This document shows, one piece after another, positions 1 through 6,060 of a stretch of 6,850 bases of DNA (the stretch's first letter is position 1; each line of letters starts with the position of its first letter). A program made the translations under genes and the position numbers. The stretch comes from Methanobacterium sp. (GTDB lineage Archaea > Methanobacteriota > Methanobacteria > Methanobacteriales > Methanobacteriaceae), in NCBI GenBank assembly GCA_028682985.1, contig JAJRAE010000214.1, forward strand, positions 1 to 6,850, in the 5' to 3' direction. The notes under the pieces were generated by a model that worked only from the letters and a program-made list of their open reading frames with translations, ran no database searches and was not told where the DNA came from.

Positions 1-774
1 GAAGATCTTAAATTCGTTTCCTCCTCAACAGTGCGTACTAAAATAATCATATGTTTAACTGAAGGAACTACCAGATTAAAAGACTTAAAAGAGTATTTAG
101 GAATTGATTCCTCCACAATATTACATGCTATGAAAAAGCTGGAAAGTAAAGATTTGATCTATAAAAAAGGCGATGAGTATTTTATATCACAAACAGGAAT
201 TGTAGTCGGACTAAAATTAATTGATATTATAAAAATGCTTTTCATCTTTAAAGAAAATGAAGATTTAATGTTCGACAGTGATGTCCCACTGGATATAGTA
301 AGTGAATTCAAGGATTTACATTTTACGGATTTTATTTTACCAAAAACTACTGATTTTAACTTTGCTCAACACTTCTCCAATTATATATATGAATCTGATA
401 ATATAAGGGCTTTAGCACCCATATGTAATAATAACATCATTGAAACCTGTAAGATGATTGTGGAGAGAGGTAAAAGATTAGATGTTATACTCAATCCTTC
501 TGTATTTAGAAAATCCAGGGAATATCTGAAGCCTGATGTATTCGAGCAATTAATGGACTTAATTAAAGAAGAAAAAATTAAGATATGGAGTATTGATCAG
601 GATTTAAACACCTCCTTTTTCCTCACCGATAAATTTGTCATTTTAGGATTTATTATAAGTGATGGAAAGGATTTCACACTGAAAGACATGATAAGTTACC
701 ATCCGAATGCCATTGAATGGGGAAATCGTTTATTTGATTTTTATCTGGGAAACTCTAATCCATTACAACTTTAA
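1..774 (+). CDS. FilR1-type winged-helix transcriptional regulator, 5'-partial
   Basis: Probable DNA-binding transcriptional regulator of the methanogen family with an N-terminal winged HTH and a C-terminal FilR1/DUF1724 domain (named for the Methanosaeta FilR1 regulator). The frame is open to base 1, and the codons before the first GTG (31-33) read EDLKFVSSST, which continues naturally into VRTKIIICL, a segment usual at the start of the wHTH in this family. The GTG is therefore probably an internal valine and the true start lies just outside the window. Of the 257 visible residues, about 5-75 form the wHTH (KDLKEYLGIDSSTILHAMKK looks like helices 2-3). About 115-250 match the FilR1 domain, with ALAPI, a LDVILNPSVF strand, FFLTDKFVILGF and a C-terminal AIEWGNRLFDFY segment. 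Ligand and targets are unknown. It may share a transcript with the small gene 38 bases downstream. Family assignment is confident; specific function is not known. Confidence 0.85.
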   Translation, partial: EDLKFVSSSTVRTKIIICLTEGTTRLKDLKEYLGIDSSTILHAMKKLESKDLIYKKGDEYFISQTGIVVGLKLIDIIKMLFIFKENEDLMFDSDVPLDIVSEFKDLHFTDFILPKTTDFNFAQHFSNYIYESDNIRALAPICNNNIIETCKMIVERGKRLDVILNPSVFRKSREYLKPDVFEQLMDLIKEEKIKIWSIDQDLNTSFFLTDKFVILGFIISDGKDFTLKDMISYHPNAIEWGNRLFDFYLGNSNPLQL

Positions 775-799
775 TAAAAGTATATCAAAGCATTTACCT

Positions 800-805
800 G
801 GAGGT
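800..805 (+). promoter_or_regulatory. Strong Shine-Dalgarno site of the small protein gene
   Basis: GGAGGT is complementary to the 3' end of archaeal 16S rRNA and sits seven bases before the ATG at 813. It is the best ribosome-binding site in the window and is the main reason to accept the 50-codon ORF as a gene. Confidence 0.8.
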
Positions 806-812
806 TTATAAG

Positions 813-965
813 ATGGATGTTGAAGAAATGGCCAAAAAAGCCAAACTAAGAGATCTAAAAGAAATAGCTAAGAAACATGATATAAAACTGGGTAAATGCC
901 CCACCAAACTAATAATAGCTAAAAAAATACCCAGAAAAGAGCTGGAGGCTCTGGTTGAAAAATAA
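813..965 (+). CDS. Small basic 50-residue protein, SAP/HeH-like helical motif (hypothetical)
   Basis: This short ORF starts with ATG and ends with TAA at 963-965. It is preceded by a near-ideal Shine-Dalgarno site, GGAGGT at 800-805, seven bases before the ATG. The product begins MDVEEMAKKAKL and is lysine-rich (13 Lys) with one Cys (residue 29). Residues about 12-38 (LRDLKEIAKKHDIKLGKCPT, then a KLIIAKKI helix) have the helix - extended turn - helix spacing of SAP/HeH-type nucleic-acid-binding motifs, and a third short helix, RKELEALVEK, ends the protein. There is no signal peptide or membrane segment. The function is unknown; DNA or RNA binding is inferred only from the fold resemblance and charge. 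It lies 38 bases after the regulator on the same strand, so co-transcription is plausible. The ORF is very likely real because of the ribosome site and the protein-like composition. Confidence 0.75.
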   Translation: MDVEEMAKKAKLRDLKEIAKKHDIKLGKCPTKLIIAKKIPRKELEALVEK

Positions 966-971
966 GAAATT

Positions 972-1001
972 AAATTAGGCGGATATTTTTCAACCTAATT
1001 T
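972..1001. terminator. Putative hairpin terminator between convergent genes
   Basis: AAATTAGG (972-979) and CCTAATTT (994-1001) form a perfect 8-bp stem with a 14-base loop, starting seven bases after the stop codon of the small gene. T-rich sequence follows on the plus strand (TTTTT at 1051-1055 and 1060-1064). On the minus strand the hairpin is followed by AATTTCTTATTTTTC, so it could also serve glyS, which ends at 1078. Archaeal termination relies mainly on U-tracts, so the hairpin may be secondary. The rest of the 966-1077 spacer shows no gene. Confidence 0.45.
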
Positions 1002-1077
1002 TTAATAGATTATTTAGATAAAGCACTGGATTTATTTTCAAATCAACACATTTTTAGTAAATTTTTATCAATACTTT

Positions 1078-2799
1078 TTATATTGCATTGAACTCTGTTT
1101 TCAGATGGATGAGATCATCTATAATGCTGTTGATGTCCTTTAAAGATATTCTGATTTGTTTAGAGTCATCCCGATTTCTGATGGTTACTGTGCTATCTTT
1201 TAGTGTGTCATGATCAACAGTCACTGCGAAAGGTACTCCAATCTCATCTGACCGGGCGTAACGTCTTCCAATTGTTCCGGAGGCATCATATTCTGCTATT
1301 ATGCCATTCCTTCTTAACTGATTTTTGATCTCCTGAGCTTTTAGAGCCAGTTCCTCTTTATTAACCAGTGGGAAGACATTTACTTCCACCGGGGCTATAT
1401 CAGCTGGCAGTTTCAAAATTGTTCTATCTCCTTCTTCCTGATAACAGTGCAGCAGTACAGAGTAGAATATCCGGTCTATACCATAGGAGGGTTCTATAAC
1501 ATGGGGAAATATTTTATCTCCCCTTATTGTCACTTCTTCTTCCTGGAATTCGATGATTTCCGGAGTTAATATATACTCCTGCCCATCCAGTGATAAAGAA
1601 TAATCACCTTTTTCCTGGAGGGAAGACCTGATATAGGATGCATCAACTTCTCCAAGGGCAGAAATGATTTTAGGAGCATCGCCTTTAAATAAAGGACCGA
1701 ATTTACTCATTTTAGGTTTGGCCACCAGTTTACTCACAGTTTTTGCCTCAGGATATTCAATGAACACCCTTAAATCTTCCTTACTGTGCTGGCTATGGGA
1801 TTTAAGGTCGAAATCTGTACGGTCAGCAATGCCTATTATCTCTATCCAGCCGTATCTGTCGGTTTCTATCTCAACATCCCAACAGTCTATGGCATAGTGG
1901 GCCATTTCAGATGGGAGATGTTGCCTAAACCTTATAACATCTTCAGGTATTCCCAGATCTTTCAGGAAGCGGGATGCTAGGCAAAGCTGGTAGGTTAAAA
2001 TTTCGCTGGAGATAATTCCCTGTTGAACTGCCTGCTCTGCAGTTAATTTTCCTGTTCCTAGTTCACTGGTCTGATTATGAGCTGAATACAGGTTTAAAAT
2101 ATCGCGAGCAACCTCATCAAAGCGGGGGTGGGTTTTATTTTTGGGGTCCACGAAGATTTCCGCCTCGGCCTGGGTGAATTCCCGTAGTCTGATTACACCC
2201 TGACGTGGTGAAATCTCATTTCGATAAGCTTTACCCATCTGAACAGTACCAAATGGAAGCTTACCTCGATTAAACCTCAACAACCTTTTGAAGGGTATGA
2301 ATATTCCCTGAGCTGTTTCTGGACGTAAATAACCTGTTTTTTTACCTTTGGATCCTATGATTGTTTGGAACATGAGATTGTAGCTCCATACATGGGTTAA
2401 ATGTCCCCCACACCTCGGGCAACATAGTTGTTCTTCAGAGAGGATGGAAGATAGTTCCTGGTTCTCCAGTCCTTCCACATCCTTTCCGGTGGCTTCCTTA
2501 ATAATGTGGTCTACTCTGAAAACCTCGGAACAATCTTTACATTCGGTCATGGGGTCGTTGAAATGGTCCACATGGCCGGATGCTTTAAGAGCTTCTTCAG
2601 GCATGATGGTGGGTGATTCTATTTCATAATAACCCTCCCCCACAACATAGTACTCTCTCCATTTGTTCATGATCTTATTTTTAAGGGTACCGCCCAGGGG
2701 GCCGTAGTCAAAGAATCCGGCAACACCGGAGTAAATTTCAAAAGAAGACCATAGGAATCCTCTTTTTTTTGCTATGTTCATTACATCATCATTTTTCAA
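1078..2799 (-). CDS. glyS: Glycyl-tRNA synthetase (archaeal/eukaryal-type, class II)
   Basis: Cytoplasmic enzyme that activates glycine with ATP and charges tRNA-Gly; the family is a homodimer. All expected parts are present in 573 residues, a normal archaeal length. The conserved N-terminus GFLWSSFEIYSGVAGFFDYG is at about 14-33, and motif 1 (to ESPTIMPEEALKASGH) at about 38-76. A probable zinc site is made of C87/C90 and C127/C130. RPETAQGIF is at 159-167, motif 2 (AYRNEISPRQG, then RLREFTQAEAEIF) at about 188-216, and motif 3 (EPSYGIDRIF) at 436-445. The anticodon-binding domain runs from about 466 to 565. The chosen start is TTG at 2797-2799, since homologues have a few residues before the IAKKRGF segment and GAGATGAT (2803-2810, minus) is a fair SD just upstream. 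ATG at 2779-2781 (567 residues) is the alternative. It is the last gene of the leftward block, 109 bases after dcd. Confidence 0.97.
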   Translation of the reverse strand: MKNDDVMNIAKKRGFLWSSFEIYSGVAGFFDYGPLGGTLKNKIMNKWREYYVVGEGYYEIESPTIMPEEALKASGHVDHFNDPMTECKDCSEVFRVDHIIKEATGKDVEGLENQELSSILSEEQLCCPRCGGHLTHVWSYNLMFQTIIGSKGKKTGYLRPETAQGIFIPFKRLLRFNRGKLPFGTVQMGKAYRNEISPRQGVIRLREFTQAEAEIFVDPKNKTHPRFDEVARDILNLYSAHNQTSELGTGKLTAEQAVQQGIISSEILTYQLCLASRFLKDLGIPEDVIRFRQHLPSEMAHYAIDCWDVEIETDRYGWIEIIGIADRTDFDLKSHSQHSKEDLRVFIEYPEAKTVSKLVAKPKMSKFGPLFKGDAPKIISALGEVDASYIRSSLQEKGDYSLSLDGQEYILTPEIIEFQEEEVTIRGDKIFPHVIEPSYGIDRIFYSVLLHCYQEEGDRTILKLPADIAPVEVNVFPLVNKEELALKAQEIKNQLRRNGIIAEYDASGTIGRRYARSDEIGVPFAVTVDHDTLKDSTVTIRNRDDSKQIRISLKDINSIIDDLIHLKTEFNAI

Positions 2800-2802
2800 A
2801 TT

Positions 2803-2810
2803 ATCATCTC
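2803..2810 (-). promoter_or_regulatory. Probable ribosome-binding site for the glyS TTG start
   Basis: On the minus strand this reads GAGATGAT, one mismatch from the GAGGTGAT part of the archaeal SD consensus, three bases before TTG at 2799-2797. It is 21 bases from the alternative ATG at 2781, too far for that start. This favours the TTG start, though the match is imperfect. Confidence 0.45.
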
Positions 2811-2825
2811 ATTGGAGGTCTGGTT

Positions 2826-2862
2826 AAAATATATAATTTCATAGAAATCTGATTTATAAATT
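2826..2862 (-). promoter_or_regulatory. Candidate archaeal promoter region of glyS
   Basis: Two TATA-like boxes lie in the 109-base dcd-glyS gap on the minus strand: ATTTATAAAT (2853-2862) and ATTATATATT (2828-2837). The upstream box would give a leader of roughly 30 bases, enough to include the SD-like site; the nearer one would give an almost leaderless mRNA. The gap length and these boxes suggest glyS can be transcribed on its own. This is inferred from base pattern only. Confidence 0.35.
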
Positions 2863-2908
2863 GAAAAACCATATCACTAAGAATTTGTTCATTCTGAGTG
2901 GAATCTGA

Positions 2909-3523
2909 TTATTTAACCAGTTTAATCTGTTTGGATCGGTTTCTTATCTCATAGTCCTGTTTGATTTTACTGGTGATGGGACGTTCCTGGCCCATATATT
3001 TACTATCTCTATCAGGATGGCCGTAAGGCTTTGCTGAAGGAGAGGTCATGGTTTCAAATACGATCTGACACACCCTCTGTCCAGTGTAAAGCGCCACCGG
3101 CATCTTCCCAATATTGGATATTTCCAGGGTTATCTTCCCATGGAATCCAGGGTCAATATATCCGGCGGTAACATGCATGGTTATACCCAACCGTCCCATG
3201 GAGCTGCGTCCCTCCACCCGGGCCACCAGGTCATCGGGAAGCTTAACAGTTTCATAGGTGGTGGCCAGCGCAAATTCTCCGGGATGGATTATAAAGGCTT
3301 CATCATCATCAATATAGAAGCTTTCCATGTACGATTCCAGATCTCCTTTATCCATGGGATCAATAACCGGTTTTCTGATTATTCTAAATCCTTTAAATTC
3401 GTTACCTATCCTTAAATCAACTGATGATGGCTGGATCTGTATTTCAGGATCTTCCAGTGGATGTATGGTTATTTTGCCTACTTCCAGGTATCTTCTAATG
3501 TCAGTGTCACTTAAAATGGCCAT
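2909..3523 (-). CDS. dcd: dCTP deaminase, probably dUMP-forming (bifunctional DCD-DUT)
   Basis: Cytosolic homotrimeric enzyme of the dUTPase/DCD fold that supplies dUMP for thymidylate synthesis. In 204 residues, the usual length, it has QPSSVDLR (31-38), the nucleotide-binding GRSSMGR (105-111), HVTAGYIDPGF (117-127), and KITLEISN with E134 as the expected general base for deamination. A C-terminal segment, PYG then SKYMGQ (174-179), closes over the substrate in the family. The TAG-aromatic-IDPGF form and the SKYxGQ tail resemble the Mycobacterium tuberculosis enzyme, and TAG-aromatic-ID is also seen in the Methanocaldococcus bifunctional enzyme; E. coli Dcd has TAH in that loop. Hydrolysis of dCTP directly to dUMP is therefore likely but is inferred by resemblance. 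GAGGG (3530-3534, minus) lies six bases before the ATG and supports this start. The gene follows the TrmJ-like gene by 39 bases, probably in one transcript. Confidence 0.95.
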   Translation of the reverse strand: MAILSDTDIRRYLEVGKITIHPLEDPEIQIQPSSVDLRIGNEFKGFRIIRKPVIDPMDKGDLESYMESFYIDDDEAFIIHPGEFALATTYETVKLPDDLVARVEGRSSMGRLGITMHVTAGYIDPGFHGKITLEISNIGKMPVALYTGQRVCQIVFETMTSPSAKPYGHPDRDSKYMGQERPITSKIKQDYEIRNRSKQIKLVK

Positions 3524-3529
3524 TTACTT

Positions 3530-3534
3530 CCCTC
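3530..3534 (-). promoter_or_regulatory. Shine-Dalgarno site of dcd
   Basis: The minus strand reads GAGGG six bases before the ATG at 3523-3521. This is a clear SD that fixes the dcd start. Confidence 0.65.
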
Positions 3535-3556
3535 AAAATATTACGATATTTAGATA

Positions 3557-3565
3557 GTATAATTA
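3557..3565 (-). promoter_or_regulatory. TATA-like box upstream of dcd
   Basis: TAATTATAC on the minus strand, overlapping the stop codon of the TrmJ-like gene and 34 bases upstream of the dcd ATG. The same nine bases recur upstream of the TrmJ-like gene at 4350-4358. It could be a weak internal promoter. The AT-rich background makes chance likely enough that confidence is low. Confidence 0.3.
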
Positions 3566-4309
3566 TTTAATCTCTTTTTTATATTTATCCGCACTTTGAT
3601 TATGTTCTTTATAATTTGACACCCTTTGTTTTATCCTTCTCAGGGTACCTTTTAGAGTGTGGGCTTCTCGTGATGTGATGAATGATCTTCCCAGTATTCT
3701 GCGAAAAACTGTTCGAGCGGTTTTATTTTTATGTGGGGGGTAGTCAAGGTTATCAATTATCTGATTCATGCTGTTGATTAAGCTTTCTTTTTCAATATTG
3801 GATGCTAATTCTCCATCCACCACATTAAATTCCAAATCTTTTTTAAAGATTTCGTAGAATATGATAGCTGCTGCGTGAGTTATATTCATTATGGGATACG
3901 ATTCATGGGTAGGTATGGAAACTATCACATCGCACATATCAATTTCCTGGTTGGTAAGACCATTACCTTCCCTGCCGAAGATAATAGCAATATTACCGTT
4001 GAGATTAATAGATTCTCTAAGCTGTTCTGGTTTCAAAGCTATGCGGGAAACATTATAACTTCCACCAGCCACACCTGTGCTGCCCACCAAGAAATCCACA
4101 CCTTCAATTCTGGTAAATTCCCCTAGAGAAGGATAAGTTTTACTTTCCCGGATAATTTCCTTAGCATGCATGGCCTGAAACCAGGATTCATTCTCCAGAG
4201 AGCAGGGGTTTATCAAAACCAGCTGGTTGAGTCCAAAGTTCTTCATAGTGCGTGCCAGAAATCCAATGTTACCTGGTGATTCTGGCTCTACAAAAACAAC
4301 GTAGATCAT
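3563..4309 (-). CDS. trmJ: SPOUT-class tRNA (Cm32/Um32) 2'-O-methyltransferase, TrmJ-like
   Basis: Predicted S-adenosylmethionine-dependent 2'-O-methyltransferase of the SpoU/TrmJ family, which methylates the ribose of nucleotide 32 in the tRNA anticodon loop. The 248 residues match the length of bacterial and archaeal TrmJ. Motif 1, PESPGNIGFLARTMKNFG (9-26), contains the expected catalytic Arg20. Motif 2 is FGREGNGLTN (111-120), and motif 3 is SYPIMNITHAAAI (137-149), which with motif 2 builds the SAM-binding trefoil knot. The C-terminal helical region, FRRILGRSFITSREAHTLKG (202-221), is typical of TrmJ dimers. The final 25 or so residues are Lys-rich and poorly conserved. The ATG at 4309-4307 lacks a strong SD (only a weak GGAAA). 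The tRNA position modified cannot be proven from sequence; another SpoU-type RNA target is the alternative. It lies between tfrB and dcd in a leftward row. Confidence 0.88.
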   Translation of the reverse strand: MIYVVFVEPESPGNIGFLARTMKNFGLNQLVLINPCSLENESWFQAMHAKEIIRESKTYPSLGEFTRIEGVDFLVGSTGVAGGSYNVSRIALKPEQLRESINLNGNIAIIFGREGNGLTNQEIDMCDVIVSIPTHESYPIMNITHAAAIIFYEIFKKDLEFNVVDGELASNIEKESLINSMNQIIDNLDYPPHKNKTARTVFRRILGRSFITSREAHTLKGTLRRIKQRVSNYKEHNQSADKYKKEIK

Positions 4310-4349
4310 TCAAATATTTCCATTTATCAATTTTTTTATTCAATATTAG

Positions 4350-4358
4350 GTATAATTA
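4350..4358 (-). promoter_or_regulatory. TATA-like box upstream of the TrmJ-like gene
   Basis: TAATTATAC on the minus strand, 41 bases before the ATG, which would place a transcript start roughly 15-20 bases ahead of it. It is identical to the box upstream of dcd. The 80-base gap after tfrB leaves room for a promoter here. Confidence 0.33.
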
Positions 4359-4389
4359 GTGTAATGGAATTAAAGAGCATTAATTGGTG

Positions 4390-5982
4390 CTAATCAGCTG
4401 TACCATAAGCCATCTGCAAAAGTTTCAGGATATTCAACACATCCACTTTACATCCTTCTTTTTCCAGTGAATCTCTGATGTGATATTCACAAAAGGGGCA
4501 GATGGTAACTACGGCATCAACATCTACATCCTTAATCATATCCACCTTACTTTTACCCATCTTAGCTGCTAGTTCTGGTTTACCAGCACGTACTCCACCC
4601 CCGGAACCGCAGCATCTGTCGGGTTCAGCCATCTCTACAAATTCCAGTCCTTTTATTTTATTCAATATTTCTCTTGGCTCTTCTCTTATCCCTTGACCCC
4701 GGATTAGATGGCAGGGGTCATGGTAGGTAACTTTTAAATTTAAGGGTTCCATATCTTCCTGTTTTATTTTATCAGCCAGAAATTCACTGATCTCCATGAC
4801 TTTCAAGTGGACACCATAACGGGGATAGTCATTTTTAAGGGTGGCTCCGCATCCAGCGCAGACCGTCAGGACGATATCGTAGTCCTTAAACACTTCTTCA
4901 TTCTTTTTCACCAGATCTTCAACTATCTCTGTCTGCCCGGTTCTAATCATGGGAGAACCACAGCAAACCTGTTCTGTGGGGATAATAATATCTATTCCCA
5001 GCTTTTTTAACACATCTATTAAGGCCAATCCCACTTCAGGCAGCCGGTAGTCGATCATGCATCCTGTGAAGAAGGCTATTCTTGGTTTTTCAGGTTCATC
5101 GTCTGTGGGAAAGGTGGTAGGTTTCTCAACAATTTTGGATTTTATACTTTTCTCATTATCCTCAGTTACCACTTCTACTCCAAGTTCTTCAGCATGTTCA
5201 CCTGCAAACCTGATTAGGCCTTTCCCAATTTCGCCATCGCCAAGTGGTTCTACTGATCGCCCAGTTTTTTTTATGAGTTCTTTAACTGTCTTATGGGGAG
5301 GTAGGGGCCCTATTCCTTCCTGGCAGGATATCTCTCTGAGTTTTTCAATGGCACCACCGAAGGTGTTTATCTCCTTAGGACAGACCTCCACACACATTCC
5401 ACAGGAGGTGCAGCAGTACAGTCCTTCATCAAATCCGGTCCTAGCCCGGTCTGCGCAGTCACGGGGATCTAATGCGAATTTACTTAAATAACGCATGAAG
5501 TAGGGTCCAGCGAATTCCTGGGTTTCTTTTAGTACTGGACAGGCTGATAAGCAGGATAAACATTCTATGCAGCTTCTAAGTTTCTTGGAATTTTCAAGTT
5601 CCTCTGGATTTATTACCGCGGGACAGGTGTAAATATTACAGTCTTTGATGTGCAGATCTAATTCACCCACCCTGCTATCTACTGCAGAACGGTCAACAAT
5701 CAAGTCCTTTATCACATCAAAGTCCAGGGGCTCTATCAAGTCACCATCGGCTATCTCCTCTTTACAGGCCAGCACTATTTGACCATTCACCTTTAGTGCA
5801 CAAGATCCGCACTGTCCAGCCCGGCAGGAGCACCGGTAACTTATTTGGGCATTGTATTTTTCATTTATTTCATTTAAAGCATCTAAAACCTTCATTTTTT
5901 CTTTCTTTTCGATTTTATAGGTTTCCAGATGGGGCTTTCCATTGGTCTGAGGGTCGAATCTTAAAACTTTAACTTCAATCAT
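4390..5982 (-). CDS. tfrB: Thiol:fumarate reductase subunit B (CoM/CoB-dependent)
   Basis: Iron-sulfur subunit of the methanogen thiol:fumarate reductase, which oxidises CoM-SH and CoB-SH to the heterodisulfide and passes electrons to flavoprotein TfrA, making succinate from fumarate. The enzyme is cytosolic in Methanothermobacter, and no membrane segment is seen here. Domains in 530 residues: an N-terminal [2Fe-2S] ferredoxin (C53, C58, C61, C73); SdhB-like [4Fe-4S] motifs (C138, C141, C144, C148P and C191, C194, C197, C201P); an acidic linker (about 262-300); and two HdrB/HdrD-type CCG domains (C308, C340-C341, C375, C378 and C424, C457-C458, C495, C498), the likely heterodisulfide site. 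No cluster ligand is missing. The ATG at 5982-5980 is preferred because GGAG (5990-5993) lies seven bases before it; an in-frame TTG two codons upstream would be one base from that SD. A stand-alone HdrD-like protein is less likely because of the ferredoxin/SdhB half. tfrA is not adjacent. Confidence 0.94.
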   Translation of the reverse strand: MIEVKVLRFDPQTNGKPHLETYKIEKKEKMKVLDALNEINEKYNAQISYRCSCRAGQCGSCALKVNGQIVLACKEEIADGDLIEPLDFDVIKDLIVDRSAVDSRVGELDLHIKDCNIYTCPAVINPEELENSKKLRSCIECLSCLSACPVLKETQEFAGPYFMRYLSKFALDPRDCADRARTGFDEGLYCCTSCGMCVEVCPKEINTFGGAIEKLREISCQEGIGPLPPHKTVKELIKKTGRSVEPLGDGEIGKGLIRFAGEHAEELGVEVVTEDNEKSIKSKIVEKPTTFPTDDEPEKPRIAFFTGCMIDYRLPEVGLALIDVLKKLGIDIIIPTEQVCCGSPMIRTGQTEIVEDLVKKNEEVFKDYDIVLTVCAGCGATLKNDYPRYGVHLKVMEISEFLADKIKQEDMEPLNLKVTYHDPCHLIRGQGIREEPREILNKIKGLEFVEMAEPDRCCGSGGGVRAGKPELAAKMGKSKVDMIKDVDVDAVVTICPFCEYHIRDSLEKEGCKVDVLNILKLLQMAYGTAD

Positions 5983-5989
5983 ATCCAAA

Positions 5990-5993
5990 CTCC
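5990..5993 (-). promoter_or_regulatory. Shine-Dalgarno site deciding the tfrB start
   Basis: The minus strand reads GGAG seven bases before ATG at 5982-5980. The in-frame TTG at 5988-5986 is only one base from it and so is not a credible start. Confidence 0.6.
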
Positions 5994-6060
5994 AGTGTAG
6001 AAGGATTATAAGTATTAATTAACATTTTTGAACTGTTTTTAATTTAAAAGGAATCTAAAT

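Noticed and set aside
1664..2629. Plus-strand open frames inside glyS (for example 1664-1897, 1786-1980, 2444-2629)
   Set aside because: They are antisense shadows of a strongly conserved synthetase gene, with no protein-like motifs and no supported start sites.
2880..2895. Short inverted repeat AGAAT/ATTCT after dcd as a terminator
   Set aside because: Only a 5-bp AT-rich stem, with no T-run following it on the minus strand.
3140..3557. Plus-strand open frames opposite dcd
   Set aside because: They lie antisense to conserved dcd residues and show no family resemblance; coding constraint is explained by dcd.
3875..4126. Plus-strand 83-codon frame opposite the TrmJ-like gene
   Set aside because: Antisense to the SPOUT motifs, with no convincing ribosome site.
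4374..4389. Inverted repeat AGCA/TGCT just after the tfrB stop as a terminator
   Set aside because: The stem is four bases and the following T-run is weak; it is no better than chance in this spacer.
4502..5491. Plus-strand frames opposite tfrB, the longest 144 codons at 5057-5491
   Set aside because: The Ser/Pro-rich translation is typical of the reverse complement of a real gene; tfrB motifs account for the region.
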